Positions 19,535 through 28,618 of a DNA stretch of 41,811 nt are shown piece after piece. The notes under the pieces were generated by a model that made no database searches, was not told where the DNA came from, and was given only the letters and a program-made list of their open reading frames with translations. Made by a program: the position numbers and the translations under genes. Each line of letters starts with the position of its first letter. The stretch's first letter is position 1. The stretch comes from a virus: the IMG/VR virus record IMGVR_UViG_3300024333_000349, positions 1-41,811 of that record; one strand, 5' to 3'.

Positions 19535-20935
19535 ATGGGAAGTGCCATAGATGTCAAGGAACTGGAGGCGCGGTTCCGGGCTGACCCGGAACTATTGAAG
19601 CTCTGGACACCGCGCCTGACGAGCTATATGCTCGATACGCCCACGGTGAAGCAGTATGCCATGCTGCTCTACAACGGGTTTGAAGGCATGTACGGCGGCG
19701 GGGTTGGTTCCGGCAAGACCGTGTATCTTCTTAATGCCTCGTTTCAATATGCTGATGTTCCCGGTTACAAGGCATTGTTGTTGCGCCGCACCTATCAGAT
19801 GTGCATCAAGCCGGACGGCCTGATTCCGCGTTTGGTGAACCATCTGAAACGGCTCAATCTTGAAAAATGCTGGACTGAAACCAAGCGTCAAGCCTTTCTG
19901 CCGCACGGCAGCATCATCGAAATCGGGTATGCCGAGGAGGAGAAGGACATTCACAGTTTCGACGGGAACGAGTATCAGTTCATCGGGATAGATCAGGTCG
20001 AGATGTTCACACCTTATCAGTACAAACATCTGCTAACAAGGCTGCGCCGCCCGAAGAAACTGATGGCTGTTCCCCTGCGAATGCGTTGCACCGCCAATCC
20101 CAGCGGGCCATTCAAGAATTGGTACAAACAATGGTTTATCCGCAGCCAGCCGCCCGTGGACAAGGATGGTGTGCCGCAACGGATATTCATTCCGGCCACG
20201 GCGCGTGACAATCCGCATCTCGATCTGGAGAGTTACGAGAACCAATTCAAGCTCGTTGATGCGTTGACCCGTAAACGGCTCTGGGATGGCGACTGGGATG
20301 CTGAAGCCGAAGGCATGATGTTTAACCGGGCATGGTTTGAGCGCGTCAGTTCAACGCCGGTCATCATCGGCAAGGTGGCCGGTTGGGACAGAGCGGGTAG
20401 CGAAGCGCCCGATGCTGACTGGACAGTGGGCGCGCTCTGGGGCATGGGCGAGGACGGGAAGGCGTATCTCTTGGAAATTGTCCGGGGCCGCTGGACAAGC
20501 GCCCGCGTGGACGACGTGCAACGCCAGAAAGCCCGCGACTGGGGGATTGACACGATGCACTGGGGACAACAAGACCCCGGCGCAGCGGGGAAATCCGAGG
20601 ATGAACGGATCAAGCGCGATGTGTTTCGCGGGTTCAATTACGACAGCGAAACCACGGCCACGAACCAGCGCGGGGCGAAAGCGAACCGGTGGCGGCCATT
20701 GGCTGTGGCCGCCGAACACGGCGAAGTCCGGGTGTTGGATCGGGAATGGACTGAAACATATCTGGATGAGATGGAGAGCCTGTCCGAGGATGGCAGCCAT
20801 GATTTCGATGACCAAGGAGACGCCTCCTCTACCGGATTCCGGCACCTTGTCCAGCCAACAGATGAATCTGTCACGTCGCTTTTGATGGACGCCGAATCGA
20901 GCGAATCGGCGCTTGAGAGATTTCTAGGACTATAA
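19535..20935 (+). CDS. terL: Terminase large subunit
   Basis: A 466-residue DNA-packaging motor. The ATPase domain has Walker A GGGVGSGKT (54-62), an adenine/Arg region LLLRRTYQMC and Walker B-like FIGIDQVE (149-156; the usual adjacent DE is D-Q-V-E here). CTANPSG (~185-191) is the coupling motif. The nuclease domain has GWDRAG (Asp285) and late acidic residues in FDDQGDASS. It translocates DNA through the portal and cuts concatemers. It is followed by the portal after 60 bases. Length is normal. Confidence 0.92.
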   Translation: MGSAIDVKELEARFRADPELLKLWTPRLTSYMLDTPTVKQYAMLLYNGFEGMYGGGVGSGKTVYLLNASFQYADVPGYKALLLRRTYQMCIKPDGLIPRLVNHLKRLNLEKCWTETKRQAFLPHGSIIEIGYAEEEKDIHSFDGNEYQFIGIDQVEMFTPYQYKHLLTRLRRPKKLMAVPLRMRCTANPSGPFKNWYKQWFIRSQPPVDKDGVPQRIFIPATARDNPHLDLESYENQFKLVDALTRKRLWDGDWDAEAEGMMFNRAWFERVSSTPVIIGKVAGWDRAGSEAPDADWTVGALWGMGEDGKAYLLEIVRGRWTSARVDDVQRQKARDWGIDTMHWGQQDPGAAGKSEDERIKRDVFRGFNYDSETTATNQRGAKANRWRPLAVAAEHGEVRVLDREWTETYLDEMESLSEDGSHDFDDQGDASSTGFRHLVQPTDESVTSLLMDAESSESALERFLGL

Positions 20936-20958
20936 CAATCGCCGCTTGCGTTTCGCCT

Positions 20959-20991
20959 GTCCTTCGTTATCCTTGCTGGTAACGCAAGGAC
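20959..20991 (+). promoter_or_regulatory. Hairpin hiding the portal ribosome-binding site
   Basis: GTCCTTCGTTA (20959-20969) pairs with TAACGCAAGGAC (20980-20991) with one bulged G. The SD AAGGA (20986-20990) lies wholly in the 3' arm, five bases before ATG 20996. Opening of the stem, by temperature, ribosome passage or a protein, would be needed for portal translation. Confidence 0.5.
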
Positions 20992-20995
20992 TATC

Positions 20996-22666
20996 ATGCC
21001 ATTTTTCAAGCGGTTAGCCGAACGCCGGGAACAGCAACGGGAATACCGGGCCAAAGCCGCCGAATCGCTCCGGCTCGCTGCCGACCTCGAAAAAACGAAA
21101 CTGGAACTGGAACTGGCCCGCGCCCGGCGCGAAACCGCCGAGTCTGGTCTGATGCTGGAACAAATCAAGCTCGCCACGGAAACGGTGGCCACCGAATACG
21201 CTCTCGCCAAGGAAATCTACGGCAAAAACATCTTCAACGAGGACGACAAAGGCGTTCTGTTTGACCTGTTCAGCTATGCCACCGGCGATGCGATTGACGA
21301 GGCCAATTATCTCACGATGCTTCGTAACGCTTATCAAGCGTGGTCAACCGACGCCTTTGCCCATGGTTGGATCGAAGTGTTCGTCAAGTTCGTGGTCGGC
21401 ATGTCCTGCAAACTCCGGCAGAAGGACGGCGACGAAGCGGCACAGGCCGTTCTTGACGAGTTCATGGACGGTTATACCCGGCAGGACGGCAGCCGGGAAC
21501 AGCCGTGGGAGAAACGGGCGAATGAATGGGTGCGCCGGACGTTCCGGGATGAATGTTTCGTCAGGAAATTCCCGCGCACAGATGGCCGCACTTATCTCCG
21601 GTTCCTGAATCCGATGTGGGTGCGGAGCGCCTACAGTTACGGGCCAGTCTATACATACGGCATCATTACCGACCCGGATGACATTGAAAAGGTGATCGCC
21701 TATCGTTACTGGCCCTTTATTTTCATGACGAATCAATCGGTCGAGCCGCAGCAGATACCGGCCCGGAACGTGATTCACACCAAACTCACCGATAGTGATG
21801 CGAAACGGAGCCGACCGTTGTTGCTGCCTGTCATGGCCGATCTGGTGGAGTTCAACCGGCTGCTGCGCGCTCGCCGGAAACTGCATTGGCTGCGGACATT
21901 GTTCGCCCTCGAAAAACGGGTCAAAGGCGCTTGGCCGGCGCTGCTCAAGGCCAAACACGATAAGGCCAAGGTTGCCGATCCGAACAATCCCACCGGGCTG
22001 CTCGAATACGGCTGGTCTGCTGCCGGCATCATCGAGCACAATGATAACGTCGAGTACGAGTTCAAGACGCCACAGTTGCAGGCACAGGACGCTCTGGCCG
22101 ATATTCAGGTACATGGCGCGAAGATATTGGCCGGGCTGGGACTGTCGCCCACCGTCGGCATCCCCGGCATTTATCAGGAAACCTATAATCAGGGTGAGCT
22201 GAGTGAATCGCCAATGATTACCACGATGAAGATGTGGCAGGGATTCTTTGCGTGCGATTTCGCGCGACTGGCGGAGGACGAACTCAGGGCGGCACAGGCT
22301 GTGGGCCGGCTGGATTCGCGGATACCGGCTCAGGTCGCTGTGGACTATCCCCTGATGAATCCTCGTGACATGGAAAAGGAAACGCGGGCAATGGCATTGC
22401 AACAGGTCATGGGCGCAATCAGCCTGCGGACAGCGCGAGGCAAACTTGATCTGGATGATGTCATCGAGCAGAAACAGATTGAACTGGAACAGAGCCGGCT
22501 GGCAGCCGTGCCGGGCCATAATGGTTCCGGCGACGGTGAACCGAATATGACGGACGCGGAACTGGCCGCCATGCTCTCCGGCCCGGCGGGTCGCAACGGC
22601 AAGGGCAACGAGGACAAGATCGGGCTGGTGCCGAAGTCAGTCAAGCGGTTGGTGACGGCCCGTTAA
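20996..22666 (+). CDS. Portal protein
   Basis: A 556-residue protein. The first ~65 residues are a highly charged coiled coil (RREQQREYRAKAAESLRLAA, LEKTKLELELARARRETAES), an unusual N-terminal extension. The body follows the portal pattern: LFDLFSYATG..., ANEWVRRTFRDECFVRKFPR, IPARNVIHTKLTDSDAKRSR, and the long helix RARRKLHWLRTLFALEKRV; YDQ-like and Gly/Asn-rich C-terminal regions follow. It forms the ring through which terminase drives DNA. Position after terL supports the call. Its stop overlaps the convergent glycosyltransferase stop through TTAA. Confidence 0.85.
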   Translation: MPFFKRLAERREQQREYRAKAAESLRLAADLEKTKLELELARARRETAESGLMLEQIKLATETVATEYALAKEIYGKNIFNEDDKGVLFDLFSYATGDAIDEANYLTMLRNAYQAWSTDAFAHGWIEVFVKFVVGMSCKLRQKDGDEAAQAVLDEFMDGYTRQDGSREQPWEKRANEWVRRTFRDECFVRKFPRTDGRTYLRFLNPMWVRSAYSYGPVYTYGIITDPDDIEKVIAYRYWPFIFMTNQSVEPQQIPARNVIHTKLTDSDAKRSRPLLLPVMADLVEFNRLLRARRKLHWLRTLFALEKRVKGAWPALLKAKHDKAKVADPNNPTGLLEYGWSAAGIIEHNDNVEYEFKTPQLQAQDALADIQVHGAKILAGLGLSPTVGIPGIYQETYNQGELSESPMITTMKMWQGFFACDFARLAEDELRAAQAVGRLDSRIPAQVAVDYPLMNPRDMEKETRAMALQQVMGAISLRTARGKLDLDDVIEQKQIELEQSRLAAVPGHNGSGDGEPNMTDAELAAMLSGPAGRNGKGNEDKIGLVPKSVKRLVTAR

Positions 22667-23442
22667 AGCTCGCGGTATTTGATCGGGAAGTTCTTTGGTT
22701 GCCAGAATTGTTCCCCGCCATTGGCAATCGTTGGATAATCAATCGGATGATAGGCTGGATGCCGGTGTTCCTTGAACTTGAAATCCATGTCGCCGCGCTC
22801 CGTTGCTTCCATCGTCTTTGTCTTGCCGAAATGATAGAACCGCATCGCCTCGTCGCCAACAAGGTATTGTTTTAGTCCGGCTCGCGCCAGCCTGTAACCC
22901 AACCGCGCATCGCACCCGCGCCAGCCCAAATCCCGCATGTCATGTCCGCCGATGGCCCTGATTGCCTTTGTCGGCGCGGCCCAGATTGCGCCACAGGCAT
23001 GTTCGGGGCCAATGGCTAGAAGCCGGGGCATCACGGCCGGACTCCGTGTTGGGAAGTCCTTTTGCAGCACTTCCATCGTTACTGGGTCAAGAAAGTATAT
23101 TTGGCCATAAAAAGCGCATCCGGGCAGGGCATTGGTTAATTCTTTCACGCACGCGACCAATCTCTTAGTGACAGGGCCATCATCGTCTAGATGCAGAATG
23201 ATGTCACCCTTGGCCTCACGGAACATGACCTGATCCGGCACAAGAGAATCTGTATCTTTATCATGCAGTCGCTGGCATTGAAATGCCCGAAGGCCGTGAC
23301 AAACAATGTGCTCGTTTGTTTCGCCATCGAAAGCGAGCAGAATCTCAAAATCATCATTGGTTTGTCTTTCTAATGAACGAAGCAATCCCATGGTCTGCCC
23401 TGTAAGGCCGCCAGAGCGCGTCGGAATGCAGACGGAAATCAT
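22663..23442 (-). CDS. GT-A family glycosyltransferase
   Basis: A 259-residue GT2-like enzyme: MISVCIPTRSGGLTGQTMGL gives the nucleotide-binding strand, DFEILLAFDGETNE follows, and HLDDDG (Asp86-88) is the metal-binding DxD region; LGWRGCDARLGYRLARAG resembles the acceptor-side motif. It transfers a sugar from a nucleotide donor in the cytoplasm. It is the last gene of the inverted cassette and shares the TTAA stop overlap with the portal. Confidence 0.85.
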   Translation of the reverse strand: MISVCIPTRSGGLTGQTMGLLRSLERQTNDDFEILLAFDGETNEHIVCHGLRAFQCQRLHDKDTDSLVPDQVMFREAKGDIILHLDDDGPVTKRLVACVKELTNALPGCAFYGQIYFLDPVTMEVLQKDFPTRSPAVMPRLLAIGPEHACGAIWAAPTKAIRAIGGHDMRDLGWRGCDARLGYRLARAGLKQYLVGDEAMRFYHFGKTKTMEATERGDMDFKFKEHRHPAYHPIDYPTIANGGEQFWQPKNFPIKYREL

Positions 23443-24323
23443 CCGGCAATTACTCCTCTCAGGTTGTTCTCAAATTCATCCCGTTCCAATTCGTACCATA
23501 AGCGGCTGTTCTCGACCGGGCCACCGGCTCGGAGCAGCCGGCTTACTGTTTCGTGGACGCCCGTTCCAGAGCAGATCGCGCTTTTCGCCAGCCGGATTTC
23601 CGTATAAGCCACTGGTTTGACCCGGCCTGCCAATGGCCATTCTGTCATGGGCAGAGCATCAATCCCGATGACTCTTGCTCCGACACCAAATCCTTCGTGG
23701 ATGGCATGACCGAATCCTTCATAGGCGCTTGGCATTAGATGAAACAGGCATTCGTTCTGCAACTGGATCAACTGTTCGCGGCCAACTGATTCGTGCCAAG
23801 TAACACGAGGATAATGCGCTGCCTGCGGGAAGAACTTGCCGACAATCACAAGGTCGGCATCAATGCCGGTGGCCCATGCCTCAAGAATCGCCAGCGTGTT
23901 CTTGACCTGACTGCCGCCGGCGATATGCAGAAACTTTCTCTGTCGCGGAACGCTTGGTAGATGATGATCTTCCGCAGCGAACCCGATGAACACCGCCCGG
24001 CGGCCTGCTTTCTTGCTGAAAATATCCAGAGTGTCATGCGTCTTGCAGCAGATAAAATCCAAGGCGCTCAGAGAGGCATCGTATTGCGGAAACCACCATT
24101 CGGGGTTGGGAATGGCTACGTTCCGCTTCGCCAGCGGAAGAAACGCCGGGGCCACTGTCTCACAAAAGATGTTCAGATCAACCTTGTCATCCGGCACCAT
24201 CGCGCCGTTGAACTGTCCGGCAATGACTTCATGCCCCCACCGGGTGAGCAGCCGGCGCAGGATGAGATAATCACGGAGCAGCCCTTTCATCGAATCGAGA
24301 TTGGTGATGATGCGGATTTTCAG
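23439..24323 (-). CDS. GT-B family glycosyltransferase with probable CTG start
   Basis: The 294-residue form starts at CTG 24323, which overlaps the upstream stop as CTGA and restores a proper first beta strand (KIRIITNLDS) missing from the ATG form at 24290 (283 residues). The C-terminal domain has LHIAGGSQVKNTLAILEAWA and PSAYEGFGHAIHEGFGVGAR, the donor-binding E-x7-E region of GT4 enzymes. It adds a sugar to a phage or host acceptor. Overlaps with both neighbours mark tight operon coupling. Confidence 0.8.
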   Translation of the reverse strand: MKIRIITNLDSMKGLLRDYLILRRLLTRWGHEVIAGQFNGAMVPDDKVDLNIFCETVAPAFLPLAKRNVAIPNPEWWFPQYDASLSALDFICCKTHDTLDIFSKKAGRRAVFIGFAAEDHHLPSVPRQRKFLHIAGGSQVKNTLAILEAWATGIDADLVIVGKFFPQAAHYPRVTWHESVGREQLIQLQNECLFHLMPSAYEGFGHAIHEGFGVGARVIGIDALPMTEWPLAGRVKPVAYTEIRLAKSAICSGTGVHETVSRLLRAGGPVENSRLWYELERDEFENNLRGVIAG

Positions 24324-25186
24324 AAGTCACCGCCTTCATTCCATGCGCGCTCAATCTCATCCCGATACCAGTTCACTGTTTGTCTCAGGGATGATTCAAA
24401 CTCGAACGGCGGCAACCAGCCAACGACCGGATTACGCGGCAACGATTCCGGCGCATATTGAAAATCGTAACCGGGACGTTCCTTATTCGCGTTGATCAAT
24501 TTTGCGTCCAGCGGCAAGTCAAGAATGGCGGCAATCCGTTCGGCCATCTCCAGATTGGTGAGCTTGATGCCGTTGAAAATCGTGTATGGCTCGCCCGCCC
24601 TGCCATGCAGATAAAGATAGATGCAGGCGGCAGCAGCGTTCTTGGCATACGTCCAGATTCGGCTGCCGGAATTTCCCGTGGCGTCGGCGTAAATGCCGAC
24701 GATTTGTTTCTTCATAACCGCCCGCACCACTGCTGGCACAAAGTTTTTCCGGTTCTGACGTTCTCCAAAACAATTCGTGCAAAAAACATTGATCACCGGC
24801 AGCCGGTGGCTCCGATAGAACGCCCGGCCCATGTAAGCCGCTGCCGCCTTCGATGCCGCATAAGGACTGGAAGGATCGCCCAACGCCTCGACCGAATTGA
24901 AGTTGATGAATCGTCCATTGCTGGTCATGATCCTGCGGGCGGCTTCCAGCAGATTCGTTGTGCCAAGGATATTATCCAGCACATACTCACTCGCCGGCAC
25001 ATCGCCGTCCATTCGCATCCGGGCGGCGAAATGGAAAATGGCGTCAACGTCGGCGATTCCCCGAAGACATTCGCCGCGCAGATCGGCCTCCGGCCTGTCA
25101 ATCAGGATTGCGTTTTCAAACCCGGCGTATTCAAGAAAGTGGCTGCCGATAAATCCCCTTGAGCCGGTGACGACGACGGCGCTCAT
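24320..25186 (-). CDS. NAD-dependent sugar epimerase/dehydratase
   Basis: A 288-residue extended short-chain dehydrogenase. The NAD-binding glycine motif TGSRGFIGSH is at residues 7-16, FNSVEALGD supplies the Ser/Thr strand, and catalytic YxxxK is SPYAASK (Tyr109, Lys113). Family members convert nucleotide sugars such as UDP-glucose or dTDP-sugars. ATG 25186 is chosen over longer starts because it forms ATGA with the upstream gene and homology begins there. It should provide the donor sugar for the cassette. Confidence 0.88.
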   Translation of the reverse strand: MSAVVVTGSRGFIGSHFLEYAGFENAILIDRPEADLRGECLRGIADVDAIFHFAARMRMDGDVPASEYVLDNILGTTNLLEAARRIMTSNGRFINFNSVEALGDPSSPYAASKAAAAYMGRAFYRSHRLPVINVFCTNCFGERQNRKNFVPAVVRAVMKKQIVGIYADATGNSGSRIWTYAKNAAAACIYLYLHGRAGEPYTIFNGIKLTNLEMAERIAAILDLPLDAKLINANKERPGYDFQYAPESLPRNPVVGWLPPFEFESSLRQTVNWYRDEIERAWNEGGDF

Positions 25187-26832
25187 GATGCCGGCAAACC
25201 TCGCTTTCCTGCCTCGCGGCCATCGAGATGCAGCGTATGCAAGAGATTCTCGCCTTCTGCGTAAAGCGCCAGCCGGAATTTCTCCCACGGCTGGTCGAAT
25301 ACCGCGCCATACATCTTGTGTTCGATGAACCGGCCCGGTTCCGGGCAGAATTCGTTCATCCATTTCCGGTACACAGCCACGGGCGCGACGTGAATCCGGG
25401 CGCTCCAGCAATTTGATTTGATGACTTGACAGCCGTTGATATTGTGCCGCGCCGGGTCGGGATACAGGTGCCGGTGTTCCGGCAGCACAATCTCATTGTC
25501 ATGCAGCCGAATCAGATGAAGCGTGTCATTGGGGAGCAGGGCTTGGCAGATTTTCTCGAAATCAATCGAGCCGGTTGGGAAAGTATCGCTTTCGACATAC
25601 ATCAATAGAGGTGTCCGGCACAAATCAAGCGCCGGTCTGATATGGCCTGTCTCGTGGATATTTTCATTGAAAATGATTGGCAGCACACCCCGGAACGCCC
25701 CGTCCCAGTTGCAGAGCCAAAGGAATCGGCGCTTGAATTCTTCATAATCAGCCCGGCGGTCCTGCTGGTCGCGGCGCAACCCATCGAGAAGCACGATGAT
25801 TTCACAGTTCCGAAGCTGGTCATAGCCGCGAATCCCCCGGACACAGCGCTCGATGATTTCCGTCGAGGGGTGCGATGGATAGACGCAGGCGGCAATCACG
25901 ACGGTTAGTTTGTTCCGCAGATCACAGTCTGGCTTCAGCCCGGAGATAGATTCAATGTCATCATCGAGATTCTGGGCGAAGTCCCGCTTGTAGCGCAACC
26001 ACCAAGCAACGGCCTTGTTCGTATCCTGTTTCAGCCTTGTTGGATCATTGCGGTACTCCGTCAGCAGTTGATGCCATTGCTCCCAGCGCCGCACAACCGG
26101 GAAATCGGCCTGAATCATCCAGTTCCAGTAATTGAAATCTTCAGGATGAAACTGGCTGCGATTGATTGCCACCGGTAGAACCCCCAATTCCAGCGCCTCG
26201 AATACCCGGAAGCAATCCGGCGTATAGTTGCCGGACGGCGACGGCGCAATCTTGGCCTCACTCATCTTCGTCAGATACTCAAGCCGGGGAATCCCATGGC
26301 CGAATCCATCGGTGATTTTGAGGTAGCCATTGCTGGACGCCTGAAGCTGTTTAAAACAGTTCTGGCGATCTTCGTTGATGTCTTGCCCCGCGAAAAACCA
26401 ATCCAGCGGGCGATCCTTGTGCATCGGACAAAGATTGTGTTCCAGAACCATTTCCCGCGAACCGATCATCGGGCCGGTGCAGATGAACCTGTCCGCGCCA
26501 TTGGACATCGGCGGGCGCGGACACTGAATCCAGAATTTCCTTCTATCTCCGCGCAGGTCTTTCCACGGGAACCTGTTTTCCTCATCACCATTGCAGAACA
26601 CCACAGCCCATGGCATCAGATTCATAAACTCAAGAATCTTCGGTGCTCGTCCGTCCAAAAGTCGTGCCTGCAACATGATTACGCCGCCATTGGCCAATTC
26701 ATCTTTAGCCCAAGGCCGGTCAACGAAAGAGAACTGCTGCGTAGGCCAGAGCGCCCTCTCAAAAGCCGCCGTCTGAATGGCGTGATCGCCAAAACCCCTC
26801 CCCTGCGGCCAGAATACCGGGACTGCGTTCAT
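25183..26832 (-). CDS. Two-domain glycosyltransferase
   Basis: A 549-residue protein with two different transferase domains. The N-terminal ~300 residues contain KIAPSPSGNYTPDCFRVFEA and LELGVLPVAINRSQFHPEDF, like the exostosin/GT47 donor site. From ~310, NKLTVVIAACVYPSHPSTEI begins a GT-A domain with CEIIVLLDGLRRDQQ and LLMYVESDTFPT (Glu-x-Asp metal site). Such bifunctional enzymes add two sugars in turn. ATGA overlaps occur at both ends. Confidence 0.8.
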   Translation of the reverse strand: MNAVPVFWPQGRGFGDHAIQTAAFERALWPTQQFSFVDRPWAKDELANGGVIMLQARLLDGRAPKILEFMNLMPWAVVFCNGDEENRFPWKDLRGDRRKFWIQCPRPPMSNGADRFICTGPMIGSREMVLEHNLCPMHKDRPLDWFFAGQDINEDRQNCFKQLQASSNGYLKITDGFGHGIPRLEYLTKMSEAKIAPSPSGNYTPDCFRVFEALELGVLPVAINRSQFHPEDFNYWNWMIQADFPVVRRWEQWHQLLTEYRNDPTRLKQDTNKAVAWWLRYKRDFAQNLDDDIESISGLKPDCDLRNKLTVVIAACVYPSHPSTEIIERCVRGIRGYDQLRNCEIIVLLDGLRRDQQDRRADYEEFKRRFLWLCNWDGAFRGVLPIIFNENIHETGHIRPALDLCRTPLLMYVESDTFPTGSIDFEKICQALLPNDTLHLIRLHDNEIVLPEHRHLYPDPARHNINGCQVIKSNCWSARIHVAPVAVYRKWMNEFCPEPGRFIEHKMYGAVFDQPWEKFRLALYAEGENLLHTLHLDGREAGKRGLPAS

Positions 26833-27518
26833 AATTTCTTCAAGGCAATGGCTACGGGATAAACACCTTCTTTGTTATCATTGCCGTCCGGGGTTTCATA
26901 CTTCCTTGAAGGCGGGCCGCCGGTCAGATGCTCCAAAAACCGGGCAAGGCCGCCCGCCGTGAAATACCATGTGTCTGTTTCTGCGGTGGGGTTGACTTCG
27001 GTGCTGAACGCGATCAAGCCGCCCGGTTTCGTCACGCGAATCATTTCGCTCACCGCGACGAACGCGCCATCGTGCCAGCCGTCCTCCGGGCCGAAATGTT
27101 CTATGCTCGACACGCAGAAACTCGCATCAAAGATGTTGTCAAGATAGTCCAGCCTCATTGAATCCATGACGACCGGCTTCACGTTCGGCAAAAGCTGCCA
27201 ATGAGAGAGAAAACTTTCAAGTTCAATTCCAGCGGCCCTCAGATAGGCCGGCTCCCATTTGTCAGCGGCGATCACCTCATCGGACACGCTCGCCAGCCAA
27301 TCCACCAGCGGCTCGGTGCCGCATGCCGCATCGAGCACGCGCTTGAGCTGTCCGGCATGAAGCAATGCGAAGTTGACCATTGTAACGAATTCCCAGTCTT
27401 TCCGGTTACGCAGGTTCTTTCTGCCGGTTGCTTCCAGCCAAAGCTCCGCAGAGTAGGACAGGCTGGAGTCGAAGTCGGCATAATCACAGCCGCGAATCTC
27501 CAAGAGTTCAACGCTCAT
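26829..27518 (-). CDS. Class I SAM-dependent methyltransferase
   Basis: A 229-residue Rossmann-fold methyltransferase. Motif I is RVLDAACGTEPLVDWLASVS, motif II EVIAADKWEP, and the later block DASFCVSSIEHFGPEDGWHD with RVTKPGGLIAFSTEV is typical of small-molecule or sugar O-methyltransferases. In this glycan cassette it probably methylates a sugar hydroxyl. The usual DxGxG reads DAACG here, a normal variant. Confidence 0.82.
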   Translation of the reverse strand: MSVELLEIRGCDYADFDSSLSYSAELWLEATGRKNLRNRKDWEFVTMVNFALLHAGQLKRVLDAACGTEPLVDWLASVSDEVIAADKWEPAYLRAAGIELESFLSHWQLLPNVKPVVMDSMRLDYLDNIFDASFCVSSIEHFGPEDGWHDGAFVAVSEMIRVTKPGGLIAFSTEVNPTAETDTWYFTAGGLARFLEHLTGGPPSRKYETPDGNDNKEGVYPVAIALKKL

Positions 27519-28618
27519 TTTCGGTATCTCCTTCTGGCTTCCTGTATGACCAAATCAACCGGGGCATTGTACAGCCGGGCGACCATGACGCCAATCTCGT
27601 CAATTTCGTTATCGCCCAAGCGTTCCGGCTTGGCGATCTCCGGCCATTTCAAGTCGGCCAGAGAACCCGCATACTTCGCGGCGGCTGGGTTTGTAAGGAT
27701 AGCCAGCAATTCTTTCATTCGATTGTGGTAAGTGCAAAATTCTTTCACTAGCAGATGCCCGCGCCGCCGGATGCTTTCCCGCTCCGCATCGTGTTCAACA
27801 TAGTAATCAATCAGCCGCTTCAGTTCAACGAAGTCGCCGTATTCGTAGAATCGCAGATGAACGCCATCGGTGAACTCCTGCATCATCCCTTGTATCCACG
27901 GGTGGATCAGGAATCCGCCGCGTCCAAGCGTTTCATAGGCCCGGTCTGACCAATAATGGGGATGGGTATAACCCGGACAGAGCGAATCGCCGACGACAAC
28001 CTTGGCGCTGGCATAGACAGAGTTAAGCAGTTTACCGCGAACGGTTGCTTCCGGGTTGCCGTACTTCTTGAACCTGTCGCCATAGGTCTGACGGAGCCAG
28101 TCAATCAGTCTTGGCCGGTAAGGCCATTCCCTGTGATAATGATAACTGCCGATGAAACAGACATCGCCGGCCAGCATATCATCCGGCCCCTCACAATAGC
28201 AATCGCGCCTGATTACGCCGGGCCGAATCCAATGGTGGTTTACGTTGTGCTGCCGATAAAAAACCTCGCTGCCACCATCCACGCCGAAGAAAATGTCAGT
28301 CTTGAACCACGGATGCACGCCAACGTAATTGGCGGCCCGCCCAATTTCAGCGAACAGATCGAGACTGAACGAAACGGTTTTTACGCCCAGCCCGCGCAGC
28401 CGGGCAAGACAGAGAAACATATCGCCGCGATTCAGCCAGCCGTGCGTGTGCATCCAGAAAAGAAGGTTGCAGGACTTGGCGACATCAAATACTTGCTCGG
28501 AAATAACCTCGTCCTCTTGCAGCGGGATTACCTCGTGCCCCATGTCCCTGAACGTCCACACAAGATCGGATTCGGTGCTGTGCGCTGGCCGGTGATTTCC
28601 GAGAAGGGCGATTTTCAT
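27515..28618 (-). CDS. CgeB-like glycosyltransferase
   Basis: A 367-residue protein starting MKIALLGNHRPAHSTESDLV in an ATGA overlap. GDVCFIGSYHYHREWPYRPR and YWSDRAYETLGRGGFLIHPW match the CgeB/GT-B phage family (Glyco_trans_1_2 type), with the donor-side Glu-Thr-Leu-Gly-Arg-Gly-Gly. CgeB, originally from the Bacillus spore crust, recurs in phage glycan cassettes. The acceptor is unknown. A later ATG-rich opening is not needed. Confidence 0.8.
   Translation of the reverse strand: MKIALLGNHRPAHSTESDLVWTFRDMGHEVIPLQEDEVISEQVFDVAKSCNLLFWMHTHGWLNRGDMFLCLARLRGLGVKTVSFSLDLFAEIGRAANYVGVHPWFKTDIFFGVDGGSEVFYRQHNVNHHWIRPGVIRRDCYCEGPDDMLAGDVCFIGSYHYHREWPYRPRLIDWLRQTYGDRFKKYGNPEATVRGKLLNSVYASAKVVVGDSLCPGYTHPHYWSDRAYETLGRGGFLIHPWIQGMMQEFTDGVHLRFYEYGDFVELKRLIDYYVEHDAERESIRRRGHLLVKEFCTYHNRMKELLAILTNPAAAKYAGSLADLKWPEIAKPERLGDNEIDEIGVMVARLYNAPVDLVIQEARRRYRK

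Noticed and set aside
20547-20562. GACACGATG inside the terminase gene
   Set aside because: It encodes Asp-Thr-Met in a conserved coding context, so it is a chance copy of the early start motif.
21344-22519. 391-residue open frame on the minus strand
   Set aside because: It is antisense to the portal gene, rich in His, Arg, Gln and Leu as expected for a shadow, and has no ribosome-binding site or domain.
24458-25162. 234-residue plus-strand frame
   Set aside because: Antisense to the epimerase, which has the glycine motif and YxxxK; no domain or SD in this frame.
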